From assembly GCF_007859205.1 (NCBI RefSeq), contig NZ_VOHP01000006.1, positions 1 to 64,000 on the forward strand: DNA of 64,000 bases. The letters are read 5' to 3'. The translations under genes were made by a program, and so were the position numbers. Every line of letters starts with the position of its first letter. Position 1 is the first letter of the stretch. Under the pieces are notes generated by a model, which was not told the origin of the DNA, did not search any database, and saw nothing but the letters and a program-made list of their open reading frames with translations. Positions 18,709-28,456 of the stretch are shown here, piece by piece. This DNA is from Streptococcus sp. sy004. GTDB lineage: Bacteria > Bacillota > Bacilli > Lactobacillales > Streptococcaceae.

Positions 18709-19446
18709 ATGTTAAAACTAGAACATGTTACAGGGGGCTATATCAATATCCCTGTTTTGAAAGACCTGAGTTTTGAAGTAAACAAGGGGCAATTGGTTGG
18801 TTTGATTGGTCTGAATGGAGCAGGAAAATCAACGACGATTAGTGAGATTATTGGGCTTTTAACGCCTTATCAAGGACAAATTAGCTTAAATGGTTTGACC
18901 TTATCTACGGATCCAGTTAATTATCGTAAACAGCTAGCCTTAATTCCGGAAACACCTAGCCTGTATGAAGAATTAACTTTAAAGGAACATTTGGAAACTG
19001 TCATCTTGGCTTATGATTTGGATCAACAAAAAGCTATGGCGTGTGCTGAACGTCTATTAAAAATCTTTCGTTTGTCAGATAAGTTGGATTGGTTTCCAGT
19101 CAATTTTTCTAAGGGAATGAAACAAAAGGTGATGATTATTTCAGCCTTGATGGTTGAACCTAGCCTTTTGATTGTGGATGAGCCATTTTTGGGGCTTGAT
19201 CCAGTAGCTATCAAGGATTTAACCGATTTGCTTATGGAGGAAAAGGAGAAAGGAACAGCCATTCTTATGAGTACTCATGTGTTGGATTCCGCAGAAAAGA
19301 TGTGTGATGAGTTTATCATTTTGCATCAAGGGCAGGTTAAGGCAAAGGGAACCTTGGCTGAGTTGCAGACGAGTTTTGCCCAACCAACCGCTAGCTTGAC
19401 CGATATTTATTTAAGTTTGACACAGGAGGAAAGTGGCAGTCTATGA
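18709..19446 (+). CDS. ecsA: ABC transporter ATP-binding protein EcsA
   Basis: An ATPase of 245 residues. Walker A is GLNGAGKST (34-42), the signature FSKGMKQK, and Walker B LLIVDEPFLGLD. AAGGA (18696-18700) is 8 bases before the ATG at 18709, which I chose over upstream in-frame ATGs at 18676 and 18703 because the first lies in the promoter. With EcsB it forms an exporter-type complex linked to secretion and protease regulation in Bacillus. Confidence 0.9.
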   Translation: MLKLEHVTGGYINIPVLKDLSFEVNKGQLVGLIGLNGAGKSTTISEIIGLLTPYQGQISLNGLTLSTDPVNYRKQLALIPETPSLYEELTLKEHLETVILAYDLDQQKAMACAERLLKIFRLSDKLDWFPVNFSKGMKQKVMIISALMVEPSLLIVDEPFLGLDPVAIKDLTDLLMEEKEKGTAILMSTHVLDSAEKMCDEFIILHQGQVKAKGTLAELQTSFAQPTASLTDIYLSLTQEESGSL

Positions 19447-20477
19447 GAGAGCTTTTTGGTAAACGACGTTTCGATTTTCATCAGCTCTGTCTGAAATATT
19501 TGCGCTATGTGTTAAATGACCATTTTGTTTTGATTCTCGTCTTTCTGACAGGCTTTGTCATGGTGGAATACAGCAAATTATTAAATGATTTTCCTAGCCA
19601 AACCTGGCCCATTTGGTCAGTGATTGTATTGCTTTTGCTGATTTTATTGAGTATGGGTCGGGTCGCGACTTACTTAGAACCAGCAGACCAATTATTTTTA
19701 TTGGTAAAAGAAGCAGAGGTCAGAAGAGAAATTAAGAAAGCCTTAAAAAGAAGTGTCTTACTTTGGGGAAGTCTTCAAACAATAGGTGTTTTATTTTTAA
19801 GTCCACTTCTACTAAAATTGAGTTGGACGAGTTGGCAGATTTTACTATTAGTGGTATTACTTTGGCTAGTTAAGGCTGGTTTGATGTCTTGGAAAATTAG
19901 AGACTTTTTTCAACCTTCATCTTTGCATTGGTCAAAGGCTATTGCTTATGAACAAAGACGCAAGCAGGCAATTTTAAAATTTTTCTCACTCTTTACAGAT
20001 GTGAAAGGCATTTCCAGCCCAGTTAAGAGAAGGGCTTATTTAGATAGCCTTATCACGTTTTTGTCAGGCAAGACACCAAGTCTATGGTCCAAACTTTACG
20101 CTCAGGCCTTTGTGCGTAGTGGCGATTATCTGCATTTGACACTTCGATTGTTCTTTTTATCTCTATTAAGTTTGGTAACCATTTCTAATCCATGGCTATC
20201 CGAGACTTTAGGTTTGTTGTTTAATTACTTGTGGCTTTTTCAAATGACGGCTTTGGGACGTCATTATGACTACCAGTATCTAACACGTTTGTATCCTAAG
20301 CAAGCAGATAAAAGTGTAGCCCTTCAAGGTGTCTTGCAACGTTTGTTTTTAATCTTTTATATCATCCAAACCAGTTGTTCTTTCTTTTTTGGTTTTAGTG
20401 GCTTGTTTGTTGTCGGAGGTTTGCTATTAAGTTTCTTTTATTTACCCAAAAAAGTTAAGTCAAGTTTGACTAAGTGA
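19443..20477 (+). CDS. ecsB: ABC transporter membrane protein EcsB
   Basis: A membrane protein of 344 residues with six or more hydrophobic segments (for example 60-77, 115-140, 225-255 and 300-335). It shows the EcsB features YLEPADQLFLLVKEAEV near 77-93 and a basic C terminus. It overlaps ecsA by 4 bases (ATGA), which indicates translational coupling. Confidence 0.9.
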   Translation: MRELFGKRRFDFHQLCLKYLRYVLNDHFVLILVFLTGFVMVEYSKLLNDFPSQTWPIWSVIVLLLLILLSMGRVATYLEPADQLFLLVKEAEVRREIKKALKRSVLLWGSLQTIGVLFLSPLLLKLSWTSWQILLLVVLLWLVKAGLMSWKIRDFFQPSSLHWSKAIAYEQRRKQAILKFFSLFTDVKGISSPVKRRAYLDSLITFLSGKTPSLWSKLYAQAFVRSGDYLHLTLRLFFLSLLSLVTISNPWLSETLGLLFNYLWLFQMTALGRHYDYQYLTRLYPKQADKSVALQGVLQRLFLIFYIIQTSCSFFFGFSGLFVVGGLLLSFFYLPKKVKSSLTK

Positions 20478-20535
20478 TTGAAAACAAGTACAATGTAAGA
20501 TGATAAGGCTCAATAGAAAAATAGGAGGAAAAACA

Positions 20536-21324
20536 ATGGCTGGTACAGATCAAGAATTACAATTAACTCTTCTTAAAGGTAACAGTGGTCAGGCTTATAT
20601 GGGAACTTATCCTAATGGTGAGCGAGTTTTTGTCAAATTAAATACCACTCCTATCCTTGCTGCTCTAGCCAAGGAACAGATTGCTCCTCAACTGTTGTGG
20701 GCTAAGCGTATGGGCAATGGCGACATGATGAGTGCTCAAGAATGGTTAGATGGTCGGATTTTGACCAAACAGGATATGAATAGTAAACAAGTTGTTCAAA
20801 TTTTGGTTCGGATGCATCGCTCTAAAGCGTTGGTTAATCAACTTTTGCAACTTAATTTTAAGATTGAAAATCCTTATGATTTATTGGTGGATTGGGAAAA
20901 GAATGCACCGTTACAACTACAAGAAAATTCCTACCTACAATTAGTGATTAAGGAACTCAAACGTAGCTTGCCAGAATTTCGTTCAGACTTGGCGACTATT
21001 GTCCATGGGGATGTTTGTCATAGCAACTGGGTGATTACAACCAGTGGCATGATTTATTTAGTGGATTGGGATTCTGTTCGCCTAACTGATCGTATGTATG
21101 ATGTAGCCTATGTTTTGAGCCATTATATCCCTCGTGTGCGTTGGCAGGAATGGTTGGCCTTGTATGGTTATAAGTATAATGAAAAGGTGCTGAGTAAGTT
21201 ATACTGGTATGGTCAATTTTCTTACTTATCACAAATCATCAAATGCTTTGATAGTCGTGATATGGAGCATGTCAATCAAGAAATCTACGAACTTAGAAAA
21301 TTCCGTGAAACATTTAGAAAGTAA
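20536..21324 (+). CDS. ccrZ: Cell cycle regulator CcrZ (APH-like phosphotransferase fold)
   Basis: A protein of 262 residues with an aminoglycoside-phosphotransferase/choline-kinase fold. The catalytic loop is [13 protein letters not shown] and the metal-binding segment LVDWDSVRL. In Streptococcus pneumoniae the homologue CcrZ, next to trmB, couples septum formation to DnaA-driven replication initiation. The start at 20536 has AGGAGG (20523-20528) upstream; a longer reading to 20500 was rejected. It lies between ecsB and trmB in the same order as in pneumococcus. Confidence 0.88.
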   Translation: MAGTDQELQLTLLKGNSGQAYMGTYPNGERVFVKLNTTPILAALAKEQIAPQLLWAKRMGNGDMMSAQEWLDGRILTKQDMNSKQVVQILVRMHRSKALVNQLLQLNFKIENPYDLLVDWEKNAPLQLQENSYLQLVIKELKRSLPEFRSDLATIVHGDVCHSNWVITTSGMIYLVDWDSVRLTDRMYDVAYVLSHYIPRVRWQEWLALYGYKYNEKVLSKLYWYGQFSYLSQIIKCFDSRDMEHVNQEIYELRKFRETFRK

Positions 21325-21326
21325 AA

Positions 21327-21971
21327 ATGAGAGTTAGAAAACGTAAAGGTGCTGAAGAACACCTAGAAAATAATCCACAGTATGTGGTGTTGAAGCCAGA
21401 AGAAGCCAAAGGACATTGGCAAGACGTTTTTGGCAATGATTATCCTATTCATATTGAGGTAGGTAGTGGTAAGGGAGCCTTTATCACTGGTATGGCGGCA
21501 AAAAACCCCCATATCAACTATATTGGGATAGACATTCAGCGTTCGGTCTTGTCCTATGCCTTGGATAAGGTTTTAGAGAGTAATCTTCCAAATATTAAAT
21601 TACTTTTGGTTGATGGGTCAAGTTTGACCAATTATTTCGCTGATGGTGAGATTGATTTACTTTATCTCAACTTTAGTGATCCGTGGCCTAAAACTCGTCA
21701 TGAGAAACGTCGCTTGACTTACAAAACCTTTTTAGAAACCTATGAGCAAATTTTACCAGAAGAGGGGCAGATTCATTTTAAGACGGATAATCGTGGCTTG
21801 TTTGAGTATAGCTTGGCGTCTTTATCACAGTATGGCATGGTATTGAACCAAGTCTGGCTAGATTTGCACGCTAGCGACTATGAGGGCAATGTGATGACAG
21901 AATATGAGCGTAAGTTCTCTAACAAAGGTCAAGTCATTTACCGTTTGGAATCTCAATTTCCTAAAAAATAA
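21327..21971 (+). CDS. trmB: tRNA (guanine-N7-)-methyltransferase
   Basis: A SAM-dependent enzyme of 214 residues that makes m7G46 in tRNA. The SAM site is [15 protein letters not shown]. The TrmB signature [17 protein letters not shown] lies in the middle and [14 protein letters not shown] follows. It starts 2 bases after the ccrZ stop codon, so the two are translationally linked. Confidence 0.96.
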   Translation: MRVRKRKGAEEHLENNPQYVVLKPEEAKGHWQDVFGNDYPIHIEVGSGKGAFITGMAAKNPHINYIGIDIQRSVLSYALDKVLESNLPNIKLLLVDGSSLTNYFADGEIDLLYLNFSDPWPKTRHEKRRLTYKTFLETYEQILPEEGQIHFKTDNRGLFEYSLASLSQYGMVLNQVWLDLHASDYEGNVMTEYERKFSNKGQVIYRLESQFPKK

Positions 21972-22003
21972 ACTATTTTGAATGTGAGTCTAGCTCACAT
22001 AAT

Positions 22004-22090
22004 GGAGAGGTCGCATAGTGGCCGAGTGCGCACGCTTGGAAAGCGTGTAGTCCTTCACGGGGCTCGGGGGTTCGAATCCCCTCCTCTCCT
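22004..22090 (+). tRNA. tRNA-Ser (anticodon GGA)
   Basis: An 87-base class II tRNA with a long variable arm. The acceptor stem GGAGAGG (22004-22010) pairs with CCTCTCC (22083-22089). The anticodon stem CACGC/GCGTG encloses TTGGAAA, anticodon GGA at 22038-22040. The T loop is TTCGAAT. The base after the acceptor stem, the discriminator, is T (22090) rather than the G usual for bacterial serine tRNAs. Confidence 0.96.
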
Positions 22091-22110
22091 TTTATCCTAT
22101 TGATTTTATA

Positions 22111-22149
22111 GGCTTTGGCGAGGGTTCACCCGTCAAAGTCAAGATTTTT
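22111..22149 (+). terminator. Terminator-like hairpin after tRNA-Ser
   Basis: The arm GGCTTTG (22111-22117) pairs with CAAAGTC (22134-22140), with an inner GGGT/ACCC helix, followed by AAGATTTTT. Confidence 0.6.
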
Positions 22150-22263
22150 ATCCAAGATGTAAAAAATAGAGTTTCTTTATGCTTTTTCAATGGCTGGATT
22201 AGATAAAAAGCTGAAAATGACTAGGAATGAAATGTTTTATTAGACTTTAAGAAAGGCGTTTTG

Positions 22264-22509
22264 ATGATGTTGTTATTGCAAAAGATAAAAAATTCAAATC
22301 GCATAGGATATTTTTATACTCCTGAAGATTATCCAGGGCCTGGTATGGTGGAAATCAATACAACTACAGGAGATGTTGAAATCGTGGAACTATCTGCATT
22401 CGATAAGAAAGATGGTTGTCCTTATTTTGCGAATAAAGCTCGAGGAGTGGTTAAGCAAATGTGGGATAGTGGAGAATTGCCAGATGAAAAATTCTTAGCT
22501 TGGGGATAA
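22264..22509 (+). CDS. Small conserved-looking hypothetical protein
   Basis: A protein of 81 residues that I do not recognise. It contains YTPEDYPGPGMVEINTTTGDVEIVELSAFDKKDG and ends in FLAWG, a compact mixed alpha/beta composition without signal or membrane segment. GAAAGG lies 7 bases before the ATG at 22264; two other starts (22261 TTG and 22267 ATG) are possible. It stands alone between tRNA-Ser and the structured RNA at 22581. Confidence 0.65.
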   Translation: MMLLLQKIKNSNRIGYFYTPEDYPGPGMVEINTTTGDVEIVELSAFDKKDGCPYFANKARGVVKQMWDSGELPDEKFLAWG

Positions 22510-22545
22510 ATGGTCTGTTTTTAAATTTCTTGTTAAATAAAATTG

Positions 22546-22574
22546 TTTACAAAAAATAGTAGCAGTAGTATAAT
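22546..22574 (+). promoter_or_regulatory. Strong promoter of the structured RNA
   Basis: TTTACA (22546-22551) and TATAAT (22569-22574) with a 17-bp spacer. The predicted +1 is near 22581, exactly at the first base of the folded RNA. Confidence 0.8.
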
Positions 22575-22580
22575 TAAGAT

Positions 22581-22697
22581 AAAGATAGAGGTTGAGAATC
22601 TGTCACCAACGCGCCACTTTATTAGTGGGTCGAGAAATGCAGGAGCCCCGACAGTCCTGCCTATCTTAGCACTTAGATTTACTCTAGGTGCTTTTTA
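22581..22697 (+). ncRNA. Unassigned structured small RNA, riboswitch-like
   Basis: About 117 bases from a strong promoter to an intrinsic terminator. A closing helix AAGATAG/CTATCTT (22582-22588, 22661-22667) encloses three hairpins: GTTG/CAAC (22591-22594, 22607-22610), CCACT/AGTGG (22614-22618, 22624-22628) and GCAGGA/TCCTGC (22639-22644, 22655-22660). CTGTC (22600-22604) in the first loop is complementary to GACAG (22650-22654) in the third. The terminator has a 10-bp stem (22668-22677, 22683-22692) and TTTTTATTT. No reading frame or Shine-Dalgarno supports coding. I cannot match it to a known class. The bases from 22698 to about 22900 hold no gene. Confidence 0.7.
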
Positions 22698-22900
22698 TTT
22701 GTCAATTTCAGTTGAGAGAGGTATAAATTGGAAACTTAATATTTTATCATTAGGACAGAGCAGACTAAAATTGTTCGTTATATTAATGGTAGTACAGCAG
22801 TTCTATTGATTAAAGAAATGACTATTGATTGAAATTGTGTTAAAAATAAAAGTAAGTTTTTATCGATGTACAGGACTTAGCTAACAAAAAATGATTTTCT

Positions 22901-22929
22901 TTGCATTGATAAAGAAAATGTGATAGAAT
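22901..22929 (+). promoter_or_regulatory. Promoter of the rimP-nusA-infB operon
   Basis: TTGCAT (22901-22906) and TAGAAT (22924-22929) with a 17-bp spacer. Confidence 0.6.
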
Positions 22930-22950
22930 GAAACTAACTAATAAAGCAGA

Positions 22951-22979
22951 GGGGGGACTAAGGTGTATCTTGGTCCTCT
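22951..22979 (+). promoter_or_regulatory. Leader hairpin before rimP
   Basis: GGACTAAG (22955-22962) pairs with CTTGGTCC (22969-22976), extended by G-C and G-T pairs. It has no T run after it, and the rimP Shine-Dalgarno GGAGG follows at 22991-22995. It may be a pause, protein-binding or mRNA stability element. Confidence 0.5.
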
Positions 22980-23001
22980 TAGCTATACAAGGAGGTATGC
23001 C

Positions 23002-23472
23002 ATGGCATCACTTATTGAACAGGTGACAGAAGTCATTGCGCCAGCAATTCCAGAGCCGTTTGAGCTAGTGGATATTGAGTATGAAAAAATGGGTGGCGAT
23101 TATGTGTTGTCTGTACTTGTCGATAAACCTGAGGGGATTAGCGTAGAAGACACAGCAGAATTGACCGAGGTTATTAGCCCACTTTTAGATACGATTCAGC
23201 CTGACCCGTTTCCTGACCAGTATTTTTTGGAAGTGTCTAGTCCAGGCTTGGAACGTCCTTTGAAAACCAAGGATAGTCTTACTGCAGCTATTGGGAAATA
23301 TATCAATGTCAGTCTTTATCAAGCCATTGATAAGGTTAAGATTTTTGAAGGCGATTTATTGTCTTTTGATGGTGAAACCTTGAAAATGGCTTACTTGGAT
23401 AAAACTCGTCAAAAAACAGTTGAGATTCCTTACAAGATGGTGGCTAAGGCTCGTCTTGCAGTGAAATTTTAG
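23002..23472 (+). CDS. rimP: Ribosome maturation factor RimP
   Basis: A protein of 156 residues required for 30S subunit maturation. The N-terminal domain has the segment [37 protein letters not shown] pattern, and [18 protein letters not shown] lies near the domain junction, both typical of RimP. The ATG at 23002 follows GGAGG by 6 bases. A longer GTG-started reading from 22963 begins inside the leader hairpin and was rejected. First gene of the nusA operon. Confidence 0.95.
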   Translation: MASLIEQVTEVIAPAIPEPFELVDIEYEKMGGDYVLSVLVDKPEGISVEDTAELTEVISPLLDTIQPDPFPDQYFLEVSSPGLERPLKTKDSLTAAIGKYINVSLYQAIDKVKIFEGDLLSFDGETLKMAYLDKTRQKTVEIPYKMVAKARLAVKF

Positions 23473-23498
23473 AAAGGAAGGTCGAAAAGACCAAGATT

Positions 23499-24647
23499 AT
23501 GACTAAAGAAATGTTAGAAGCCTTCCGTATTTTGGAAGAAGAAAAACACATTAACAAAGCAGATATTATCGAGGCAGTGACTGAATCTTTGAAATCAGCC
23601 TATCGTCGTCGTTATGGCCAATCTGAAAGTGCCGTTGTTGAATTTAACGAAAAAACTGGAGATTTTCAGGTTTATACAGTGCGTGAAGTGGTTGATGAGG
23701 TATTTGATAGTCGTTTGGAAATCAGCCTAAAAGACGCCCTTGCCATTAACCCTGTCTATGAATTGGGAGATAGAATTCGTTTTGAAGAATCAGTAACCGA
23801 ATTTGGTCGTGTGGCTGCCCAATCAGCTAAACAAACGATTATGGAACGCATGCGTCGTCAGATGCGAGAGGTGACCTTCAACGAGTACAAGCAGCATGAA
23901 CGTGAAATTATGACAGGAACGGTTGAACGTTTCGATGATCGCTTTATCTATGTCAATCTAGGTTCGATTGAAGCTCAGTTATCTAAGCAAGACCAGATTC
24001 CAGGTGAAATTTTCAAATCTCATGATCGAATTGAGGTTTACGTTTATAAGGTTGAAAATAATCCTCGTGGAGTCAATGTTTTTGTAAGTCGAAGTCACCC
24101 AGAATTTATCAAACGTTTGATGGAACAAGAAATTCCAGAAGTTTTTGATGGCACAGTGGAAATCATGAGCGTTTCGCGTGAGGCAGGAGATCGTACCAAG
24201 GTAGCGGTTCGTAGCCATAATCCTAATGTTGAAGCGATTGGAACTATTGTTGGTCGTGGTGGTGCCAATATCAAAAAGGTTGTGAGCAAATTCCACCCTA
24301 AACGTCTTGATCAAAAGACAGGTTTATTGGTTCCTGTAGAAGAAAATATTGATGTCATCCAATGGGTAGAAGATCCAGCAGAGTTTATTTACAATGCGAT
24401 TGCACCAGCTGAAGTGGACTATGTTATCTTTGATGAAAACAATAGCAAGCATGCCACAGTTGTGGTACCTGATAACAAGCTATCGCTTGCCATTGGTCGT
24501 CGTGGGCAAAATGTACGTCTAGCGGCTCATTTGACAGGCTACCGTATTGACATCAAATCAGCTTCTGAATATGAAGCAATGGAAAATGAACCTTTTTCAA
24601 GTGTAGAAGAAGTAATTCCTGAACAAACAGAAGACGTTACAGAATAA
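23499..24647 (+). CDS. nusA: Transcription termination/antitermination factor NusA
   Basis: A protein of 382 residues that binds RNA polymerase. The N-terminal polymerase-binding domain (1-125), S1 domain (about 132-200, MTGTVERFDDRFIYVNLGSIEAQL) and two KH domains (about 205-345, IVGRGGANIKK and LAIGRRGQNVRLAAHLTGYRIDI) are all visible. It has the short C terminus usual for Gram-positives. It is 26 bp after rimP. Confidence 0.96.
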   Translation: MTKEMLEAFRILEEEKHINKADIIEAVTESLKSAYRRRYGQSESAVVEFNEKTGDFQVYTVREVVDEVFDSRLEISLKDALAINPVYELGDRIRFEESVTEFGRVAAQSAKQTIMERMRRQMREVTFNEYKQHEREIMTGTVERFDDRFIYVNLGSIEAQLSKQDQIPGEIFKSHDRIEVYVYKVENNPRGVNVFVSRSHPEFIKRLMEQEIPEVFDGTVEIMSVSREAGDRTKVAVRSHNPNVEAIGTIVGRGGANIKKVVSKFHPKRLDQKTGLLVPVEENIDVIQWVEDPAEFIYNAIAPAEVDYVIFDENNSKHATVVVPDNKLSLAIGRRGQNVRLAAHLTGYRIDIKSASEYEAMENEPFSSVEEVIPEQTEDVTE

Positions 24648-24666
24648 ATTATTGGAGAGGTGTTTG

Positions 24667-24963
24667 ATGGCAAAAGTAAGAAAAATACCTTTACGAAAAT
24701 CTGTCGTTTCTGGTGAAGTGATTGACAAACGAGATTTGCTTCGTGTTGTTAAAACGAAGGAAGGCGAAGTCTTTATTGACCCAACAGGTAAGAAAAATGG
24801 CCGAGGTGCCTATATTAAGTTGGACAATCAAGAAGCACAGCTAGCCAAGAAAAAACAAGTTTTTAATCGAAGCTTTTCTATGGAAGTGCCAGAAACTTTT
24901 TATGATGAACTGATTGCTTATGTGGATCATAAGATAAAAAGAAGAGAATTAGGTCTTGAATAA
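24667..24963 (+). CDS. ylxR: YlxR family RNA-binding protein
   Basis: A basic protein of 98 residues of the YlxR/DUF448 family. It contains IPLRKSVVSGEVIDKRDLLRVVKTKEGEVFIDPTGKKNGRGAYIK-type residues, with the GRGAY signature. The family has been linked to RNA binding and RNase P. GGAGAGG (24654-24660) precedes the ATG at 24667. Part of the nusA-infB operon. Confidence 0.9.
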   Translation: MAKVRKIPLRKSVVSGEVIDKRDLLRVVKTKEGEVFIDPTGKKNGRGAYIKLDNQEAQLAKKKQVFNRSFSMEVPETFYDELIAYVDHKIKRRELGLE

Positions 24964-25258
24964 TAAAGAAAAATTGTCAAATTTGCTAGGCTTGGCACAG
25001 CGAGCAGGTCGTGTGATTTCTGGTGAGGAGTTGGTGGTTAAGGCCATTCAAAACCAGCAGGTTGGCTTGATTTTTCTCGCTAATGATGCAGCAAGTAATT
25101 TGACAAAAACAGTAACTGATAAAAGTCGTTATTATGATATAGAAGTCTTTACAGTGTTTTCGACACTGGAATTAAGCACAGCACTGGGCAAAGCTAGAAA
25201 AGTCGTTGCGATTACAGATGCTGGATTTATTAAGAAAATGAGGACTCTTATGGACTAG
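24956..25258 (+). CDS. ylxQ: L7Ae-family RNA-binding protein YlxQ
   Basis: A protein of 100 residues of the L7Ae/L30e/Gadd45 fold, a kink-turn RNA binder. The N-terminal segment KLSNLLGLAQRAGRVISGEE is characteristic. It starts with TTG at 24956 and overlaps the ylxR stop by 8 bases, which suggests coupled translation. Function in the operon is inferred from family and position. Confidence 0.88.
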   Translation: MNNKEKLSNLLGLAQRAGRVISGEELVVKAIQNQQVGLIFLANDAASNLTKTVTDKSRYYDIEVFTVFSTLELSTALGKARKVVAITDAGFIKKMRTLMD

Positions 25259-25276
25259 AGAATAGGAGGACACCAA

Positions 25277-27997
25277 TTGTCTAAGAAAAGATTATACGAA
25301 ATTGCCAAGGAACTTGGTAAGGCAAGTAAGGAAGTAGTTGAGCGTGCCAAGGATTTAGGCATGGCAGTTAAGAGCCATTCCTCTTCAGTTGAAGAAACAG
25401 ATGCCAAAAAAATTATTGCCAGCTTTAACGATAAAAAAGTTGCGTCAAAACAGACAACACCTGTGGTGGAAAAAACAACTGTTGCAACAGTAAGTGAAAA
25501 AGTTGTTCCAAGCTCTGAAAAAGTAGAACAAGTAGCTGAACAAAAAGCTGTTAAGCCACAAAGCCGTAATTTTAAGGCTGAGCGAGAAGCTAGAGCTAAG
25601 GCTGAAGCAGAACGTCGTAAACAAAATCGTTCAAATCAACAAGGTCGAGTAAGCAAACAGACTCAAAATGCTTCAACAAAGACCAATAAAGAAGCCGGTC
25701 GTCAGTCTTATAACCAAGAAAAACGTCAGGGTCAAACCAGACAAAATCAACCAAAACGACCGACTCAGCAAACGTCAGCACAATCACCAAGAATTGATTT
25801 CAAGGCTCGTGCTGCTGCTCTTAAAGCTGAACAAAATGCCGAGTATGCTCGTCAGAGTGAGAGCCGTTTCCGTGAAAATGAAGCAGCTAAATTAAAGGCA
25901 GAAAAAGAACGAGAATTAGCACGTCAAGCTAAAAAAGAAGCTCAAAAATCACAAATGAAGCAGGTAGTTGAGCCAACTAAGCCTGCTCCAGCAGTGGTAG
26001 AAGTTGCACAAACAGCGACTGATACTCGTCGTAAAAAAGCCCGTCCAGAAAAATCTCGTGATTTTAGTCATGAAAATGAAGACGGACCAAAACAAAACAA
26101 GAATAAGAAGAGTTGGAATAATCAAAATCAAGTGAGAAATCAAAGAAATAGTAACTGGAACCCAAATAAGAAGAAAAAAGGTAAACAAAATCGTCAGGAA
26201 GCTCCTAAGGCCATGACCGAACGCAAATTCCATGAATTGCCAAAAGAGTTTGAATACACAGAAGGCATGACCGTTGCAGAGATTGCTAAACGTATCAAAC
26301 GTGAGCCAGCTGAAATTGTCAAAAAACTCTTTATGATGGGAGTGATGGCGACACAAAACCAATCTTTAGATGGTGATACTATCGAACTATTGATGGTAGA
26401 TTATGGCATTGAAGCCAAGGCTAAGGTCGAAGTTGATAATGCGGATATTGAGCGTTTCTTTGCTGATGAGTCGTATCTCAATCCAGAGAATATGGTAGAG
26501 CGTGCACCAGTCGTTACCATCATGGGACACGTCGATCATGGTAAAACCACTTTGCTAGATACCTTGAGAAATTCTCGTGTTGCAACAGGCGAAGCAGGTG
26601 GAATTACACAACATATCGGTGCTTATCAGATTGAAGAAAATGGTAAGTTGATCACTTTCCTTGATACCCCAGGCCATGCGGCCTTTACTAGCATGCGTGC
26701 TCGTGGTGCTTCTGTCACAGACATTACTATCTTGATTGTCGCTGCTGATGACGGTGTTATGCCTCAGACTATCGAAGCGATTAACCATGCTAAGGCAGCC
26801 GATGTACCGATTATTGTGGCGATTAACAAGATTGACAAACCAGGAGCAAATCCAGAGCGTGTGATTGGTGAATTGGCTGAACATGGTGTCATCTCAACAG
26901 CTTGGGGTGGAGATTGTGAATTTGTTGAAATTTCAGCGAAATTCGGTCAAAATATTGAAGAATTATTGGATACGGTGCTTCTTGTTGCAGAAATCCAAGA
27001 ATTGAAAGCTGACCCAACGGTTCGTGCTATCGGTACGGTTATCGAGGCTCGTTTGGATAAAGGAAAAGGAGCGGTTGCTACCCTTCTTGTGCAACAAGGA
27101 ACACTTAATGTTCAAGATCCGATCGTTGTTGGAAATACCTTTGGTCGTGTGCGTGCCATGACAAATGACCTTGGTCGTCGTGTTAAGGTAGCAGGGCCAT
27201 CTGCCCCAGTTTCGATTACAGGTCTTAACGAAGCTCCTATGGCAGGTGACCATTTTGCCGTTTATGAAGATGAAAAAGCTGCGCGTGCTGCCGGTGAAGA
27301 ACGTGCTAAACGTGCCTTGTTGAAACAACGTCAAGCCACTCAACGTGTCAGTCTGGAAAATCTTTTTGATACCCTTAAAGCTGGAGAAGTTAAGTCAGTT
27401 AACGTTATCATCAAGGCAGACGTGCAAGGTTCTGTTGAAGCCCTAGCCTCATCTCTTCTCAAGATTGATGTCGAAGGCGTTAAGGTTAATGTTGTCCATT
27501 CAGCAGTTGGTGCCATCAGTGAATCAGATGTGACCCTAGCTGAAGCAAGTAATGCCATTGTGATTGGTTTCAATGTTCGCCCGACACCACAAGCGCGTCA
27601 ACAAGCCGATTCAGATGATGTCGATATTCGCCTACATAGCATCATCTACAAAGTCATTGAAGAAGTTGAAGATGCCATGAAGGGTATGCTAGATCCAGAA
27701 TTCCAAGAAAAAGTAATCGGTGAAGCCCTTATCCGAGAAACCTATAAGATTTCTAAGGTTGGTACAATCGGTGGCTTTATGGTTATCAATGGTAAGGTAA
27801 CGCGTGATTCTAAGGTTCGTGTTATCCGTGATGGTGTAGTTATTCATGACGGTGCCCTTGTGAGTTTGAAACATTATAAAGATGATGTTAAAGAAGTGGG
27901 TAATGGTCGTGAAGGTGGTCTGATGATTGAGAATTTCCATGACCTACAAGTCGATGACACCATTGAAGCCTACATCATGGAAGAAATCAAACGCTAA
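25277..27997 (+). CDS. infB: Translation initiation factor IF-2
   Basis: A GTPase of 906 residues that positions fMet-tRNA on the 30S subunit. An N-terminal basic, low-complexity region (about 50-320) precedes the IF2N motif. The G domain holds GHVDHGKTT (G1), DTPGH (G3) and NKID (G4), followed by domains II, III and the fMet-tRNA-binding domain IV. Translation begins at TTG (25277), with AGGAGG at 25264-25269. It lies 18 bp after ylxQ. Confidence 0.97.
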   Translation: MSKKRLYEIAKELGKASKEVVERAKDLGMAVKSHSSSVEETDAKKIIASFNDKKVASKQTTPVVEKTTVATVSEKVVPSSEKVEQVAEQKAVKPQSRNFKAEREARAKAEAERRKQNRSNQQGRVSKQTQNASTKTNKEAGRQSYNQEKRQGQTRQNQPKRPTQQTSAQSPRIDFKARAAALKAEQNAEYARQSESRFRENEAAKLKAEKERELARQAKKEAQKSQMKQVVEPTKPAPAVVEVAQTATDTRRKKARPEKSRDFSHENEDGPKQNKNKKSWNNQNQVRNQRNSNWNPNKKKKGKQNRQEAPKAMTERKFHELPKEFEYTEGMTVAEIAKRIKREPAEIVKKLFMMGVMATQNQSLDGDTIELLMVDYGIEAKAKVEVDNADIERFFADESYLNPENMVERAPVVTIMGHVDHGKTTLLDTLRNSRVATGEAGGITQHIGAYQIEENGKLITFLDTPGHAAFTSMRARGASVTDITILIVAADDGVMPQTIEAINHAKAADVPIIVAINKIDKPGANPERVIGELAEHGVISTAWGGDCEFVEISAKFGQNIEELLDTVLLVAEIQELKADPTVRAIGTVIEARLDKGKGAVATLLVQQGTLNVQDPIVVGNTFGRVRAMTNDLGRRVKVAGPSAPVSITGLNEAPMAGDHFAVYEDEKAARAAGEERAKRALLKQRQATQRVSLENLFDTLKAGEVKSVNVIIKADVQGSVEALASSLLKIDVEGVKVNVVHSAVGAISESDVTLAEASNAIVIGFNVRPTPQARQQADSDDVDIRLHSIIYKVIEEVEDAMKGMLDPEFQEKVIGEALIRETYKISKVGTIGGFMVINGKVTRDSKVRVIRDGVVIHDGALVSLKHYKDDVKEVGNGREGGLMIENFHDLQVDDTIEAYIMEEIKR

Positions 27998-28026
27998 TTC
28001 AGCTAGCTAAGCAGAAAGGAGTTAGC

Positions 28027-28380
28027 ATGGCAAATTCATTTCGTGTTGACCGTGTTGGCATGGAAGTCAAACGTGAAGTCAACGATATTTTACAAAAAAA
28101 GGTAAGAGATCCCAGAGTTTCAGGGGTAACGGTGACAGATGTCCAGATGCTTGGTGATTTGTCAGCCGCAAAAGTTTACTATACCATTTTAAGTGACTTG
28201 GCTTCAGATAATCAAAAGGCTCAAAAAGGCTTGGAAAAAGCCACAGGAACCATCAAACGTGAGTTGGGCAAACGCCTAACCATGTATAAGATTCCTGATT
28301 TGGTCTTTGTCAAAGATCAGTCCATTGAGTATGGTAACAAGATCGATCAAATGCTTCGTGAACTCGAACGTAAAGACTAA
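28027..28380 (+). CDS. rbfA: 30S ribosome-binding factor RbfA
   Basis: A protein of 117 residues needed for late 16S rRNA maturation. The KH-like core includes [45 protein letters not shown] and [15 protein letters not shown]. It is the last gene of the nusA-infB operon, with AAAGGAGTTAGC before the ATG. Confidence 0.96.
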   Translation: MANSFRVDRVGMEVKREVNDILQKKVRDPRVSGVTVTDVQMLGDLSAAKVYYTILSDLASDNQKAQKGLEKATGTIKRELGKRLTMYKIPDLVFVKDQSIEYGNKIDQMLRELERKD

Positions 28381-28381
28381 G

Positions 28382-28408
28382 AAAACCAGCTACGGCTGGT
28401 TTTTTGTA
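28382..28408 (+). terminator. Terminator of the nusA-infB-rbfA operon
   Basis: A 9-bp stem (28382-28390 with 28395-28403), tetraloop TACG, then T to 28405. Confidence 0.93.
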
Positions 28409-28433
28409 ATGAAAAAGTTTGGCAAAGGCTTTC

Positions 28434-28444
28434 TATGGTATAAT
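28434..28444 (+). promoter_or_regulatory. Promoter now upstream of the nuclease-like gene
   Basis: An extended -10 box TGGTATAAT with TATAAT at 28439-28444. It is followed 12 bases later by AGTAAGGA and the duplicated ATGATTAAACTAAT, so it looks like the original promoter of the HAD gene at 29812. Confidence 0.55.
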
Positions 28445-28456
28445 GAAAGAAAATAG

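Noticed and set aside
22543-22809. 88-residue reading frame over the structured RNA
   Set aside because: It begins in the -35 box, runs through the folded RNA and its terminator, and has no ribosome binding site or recognisable domain.
22740-22817. AbrB/MazE-like peptide remnant (KIVRYINGSTAVLLIKEM)
   Set aside because: It resembles the N terminus of AbrB-fold antitoxins, but it is short, has no start codon and stops before a usable domain. It could be a decayed gene, but evidence is too thin to annotate.
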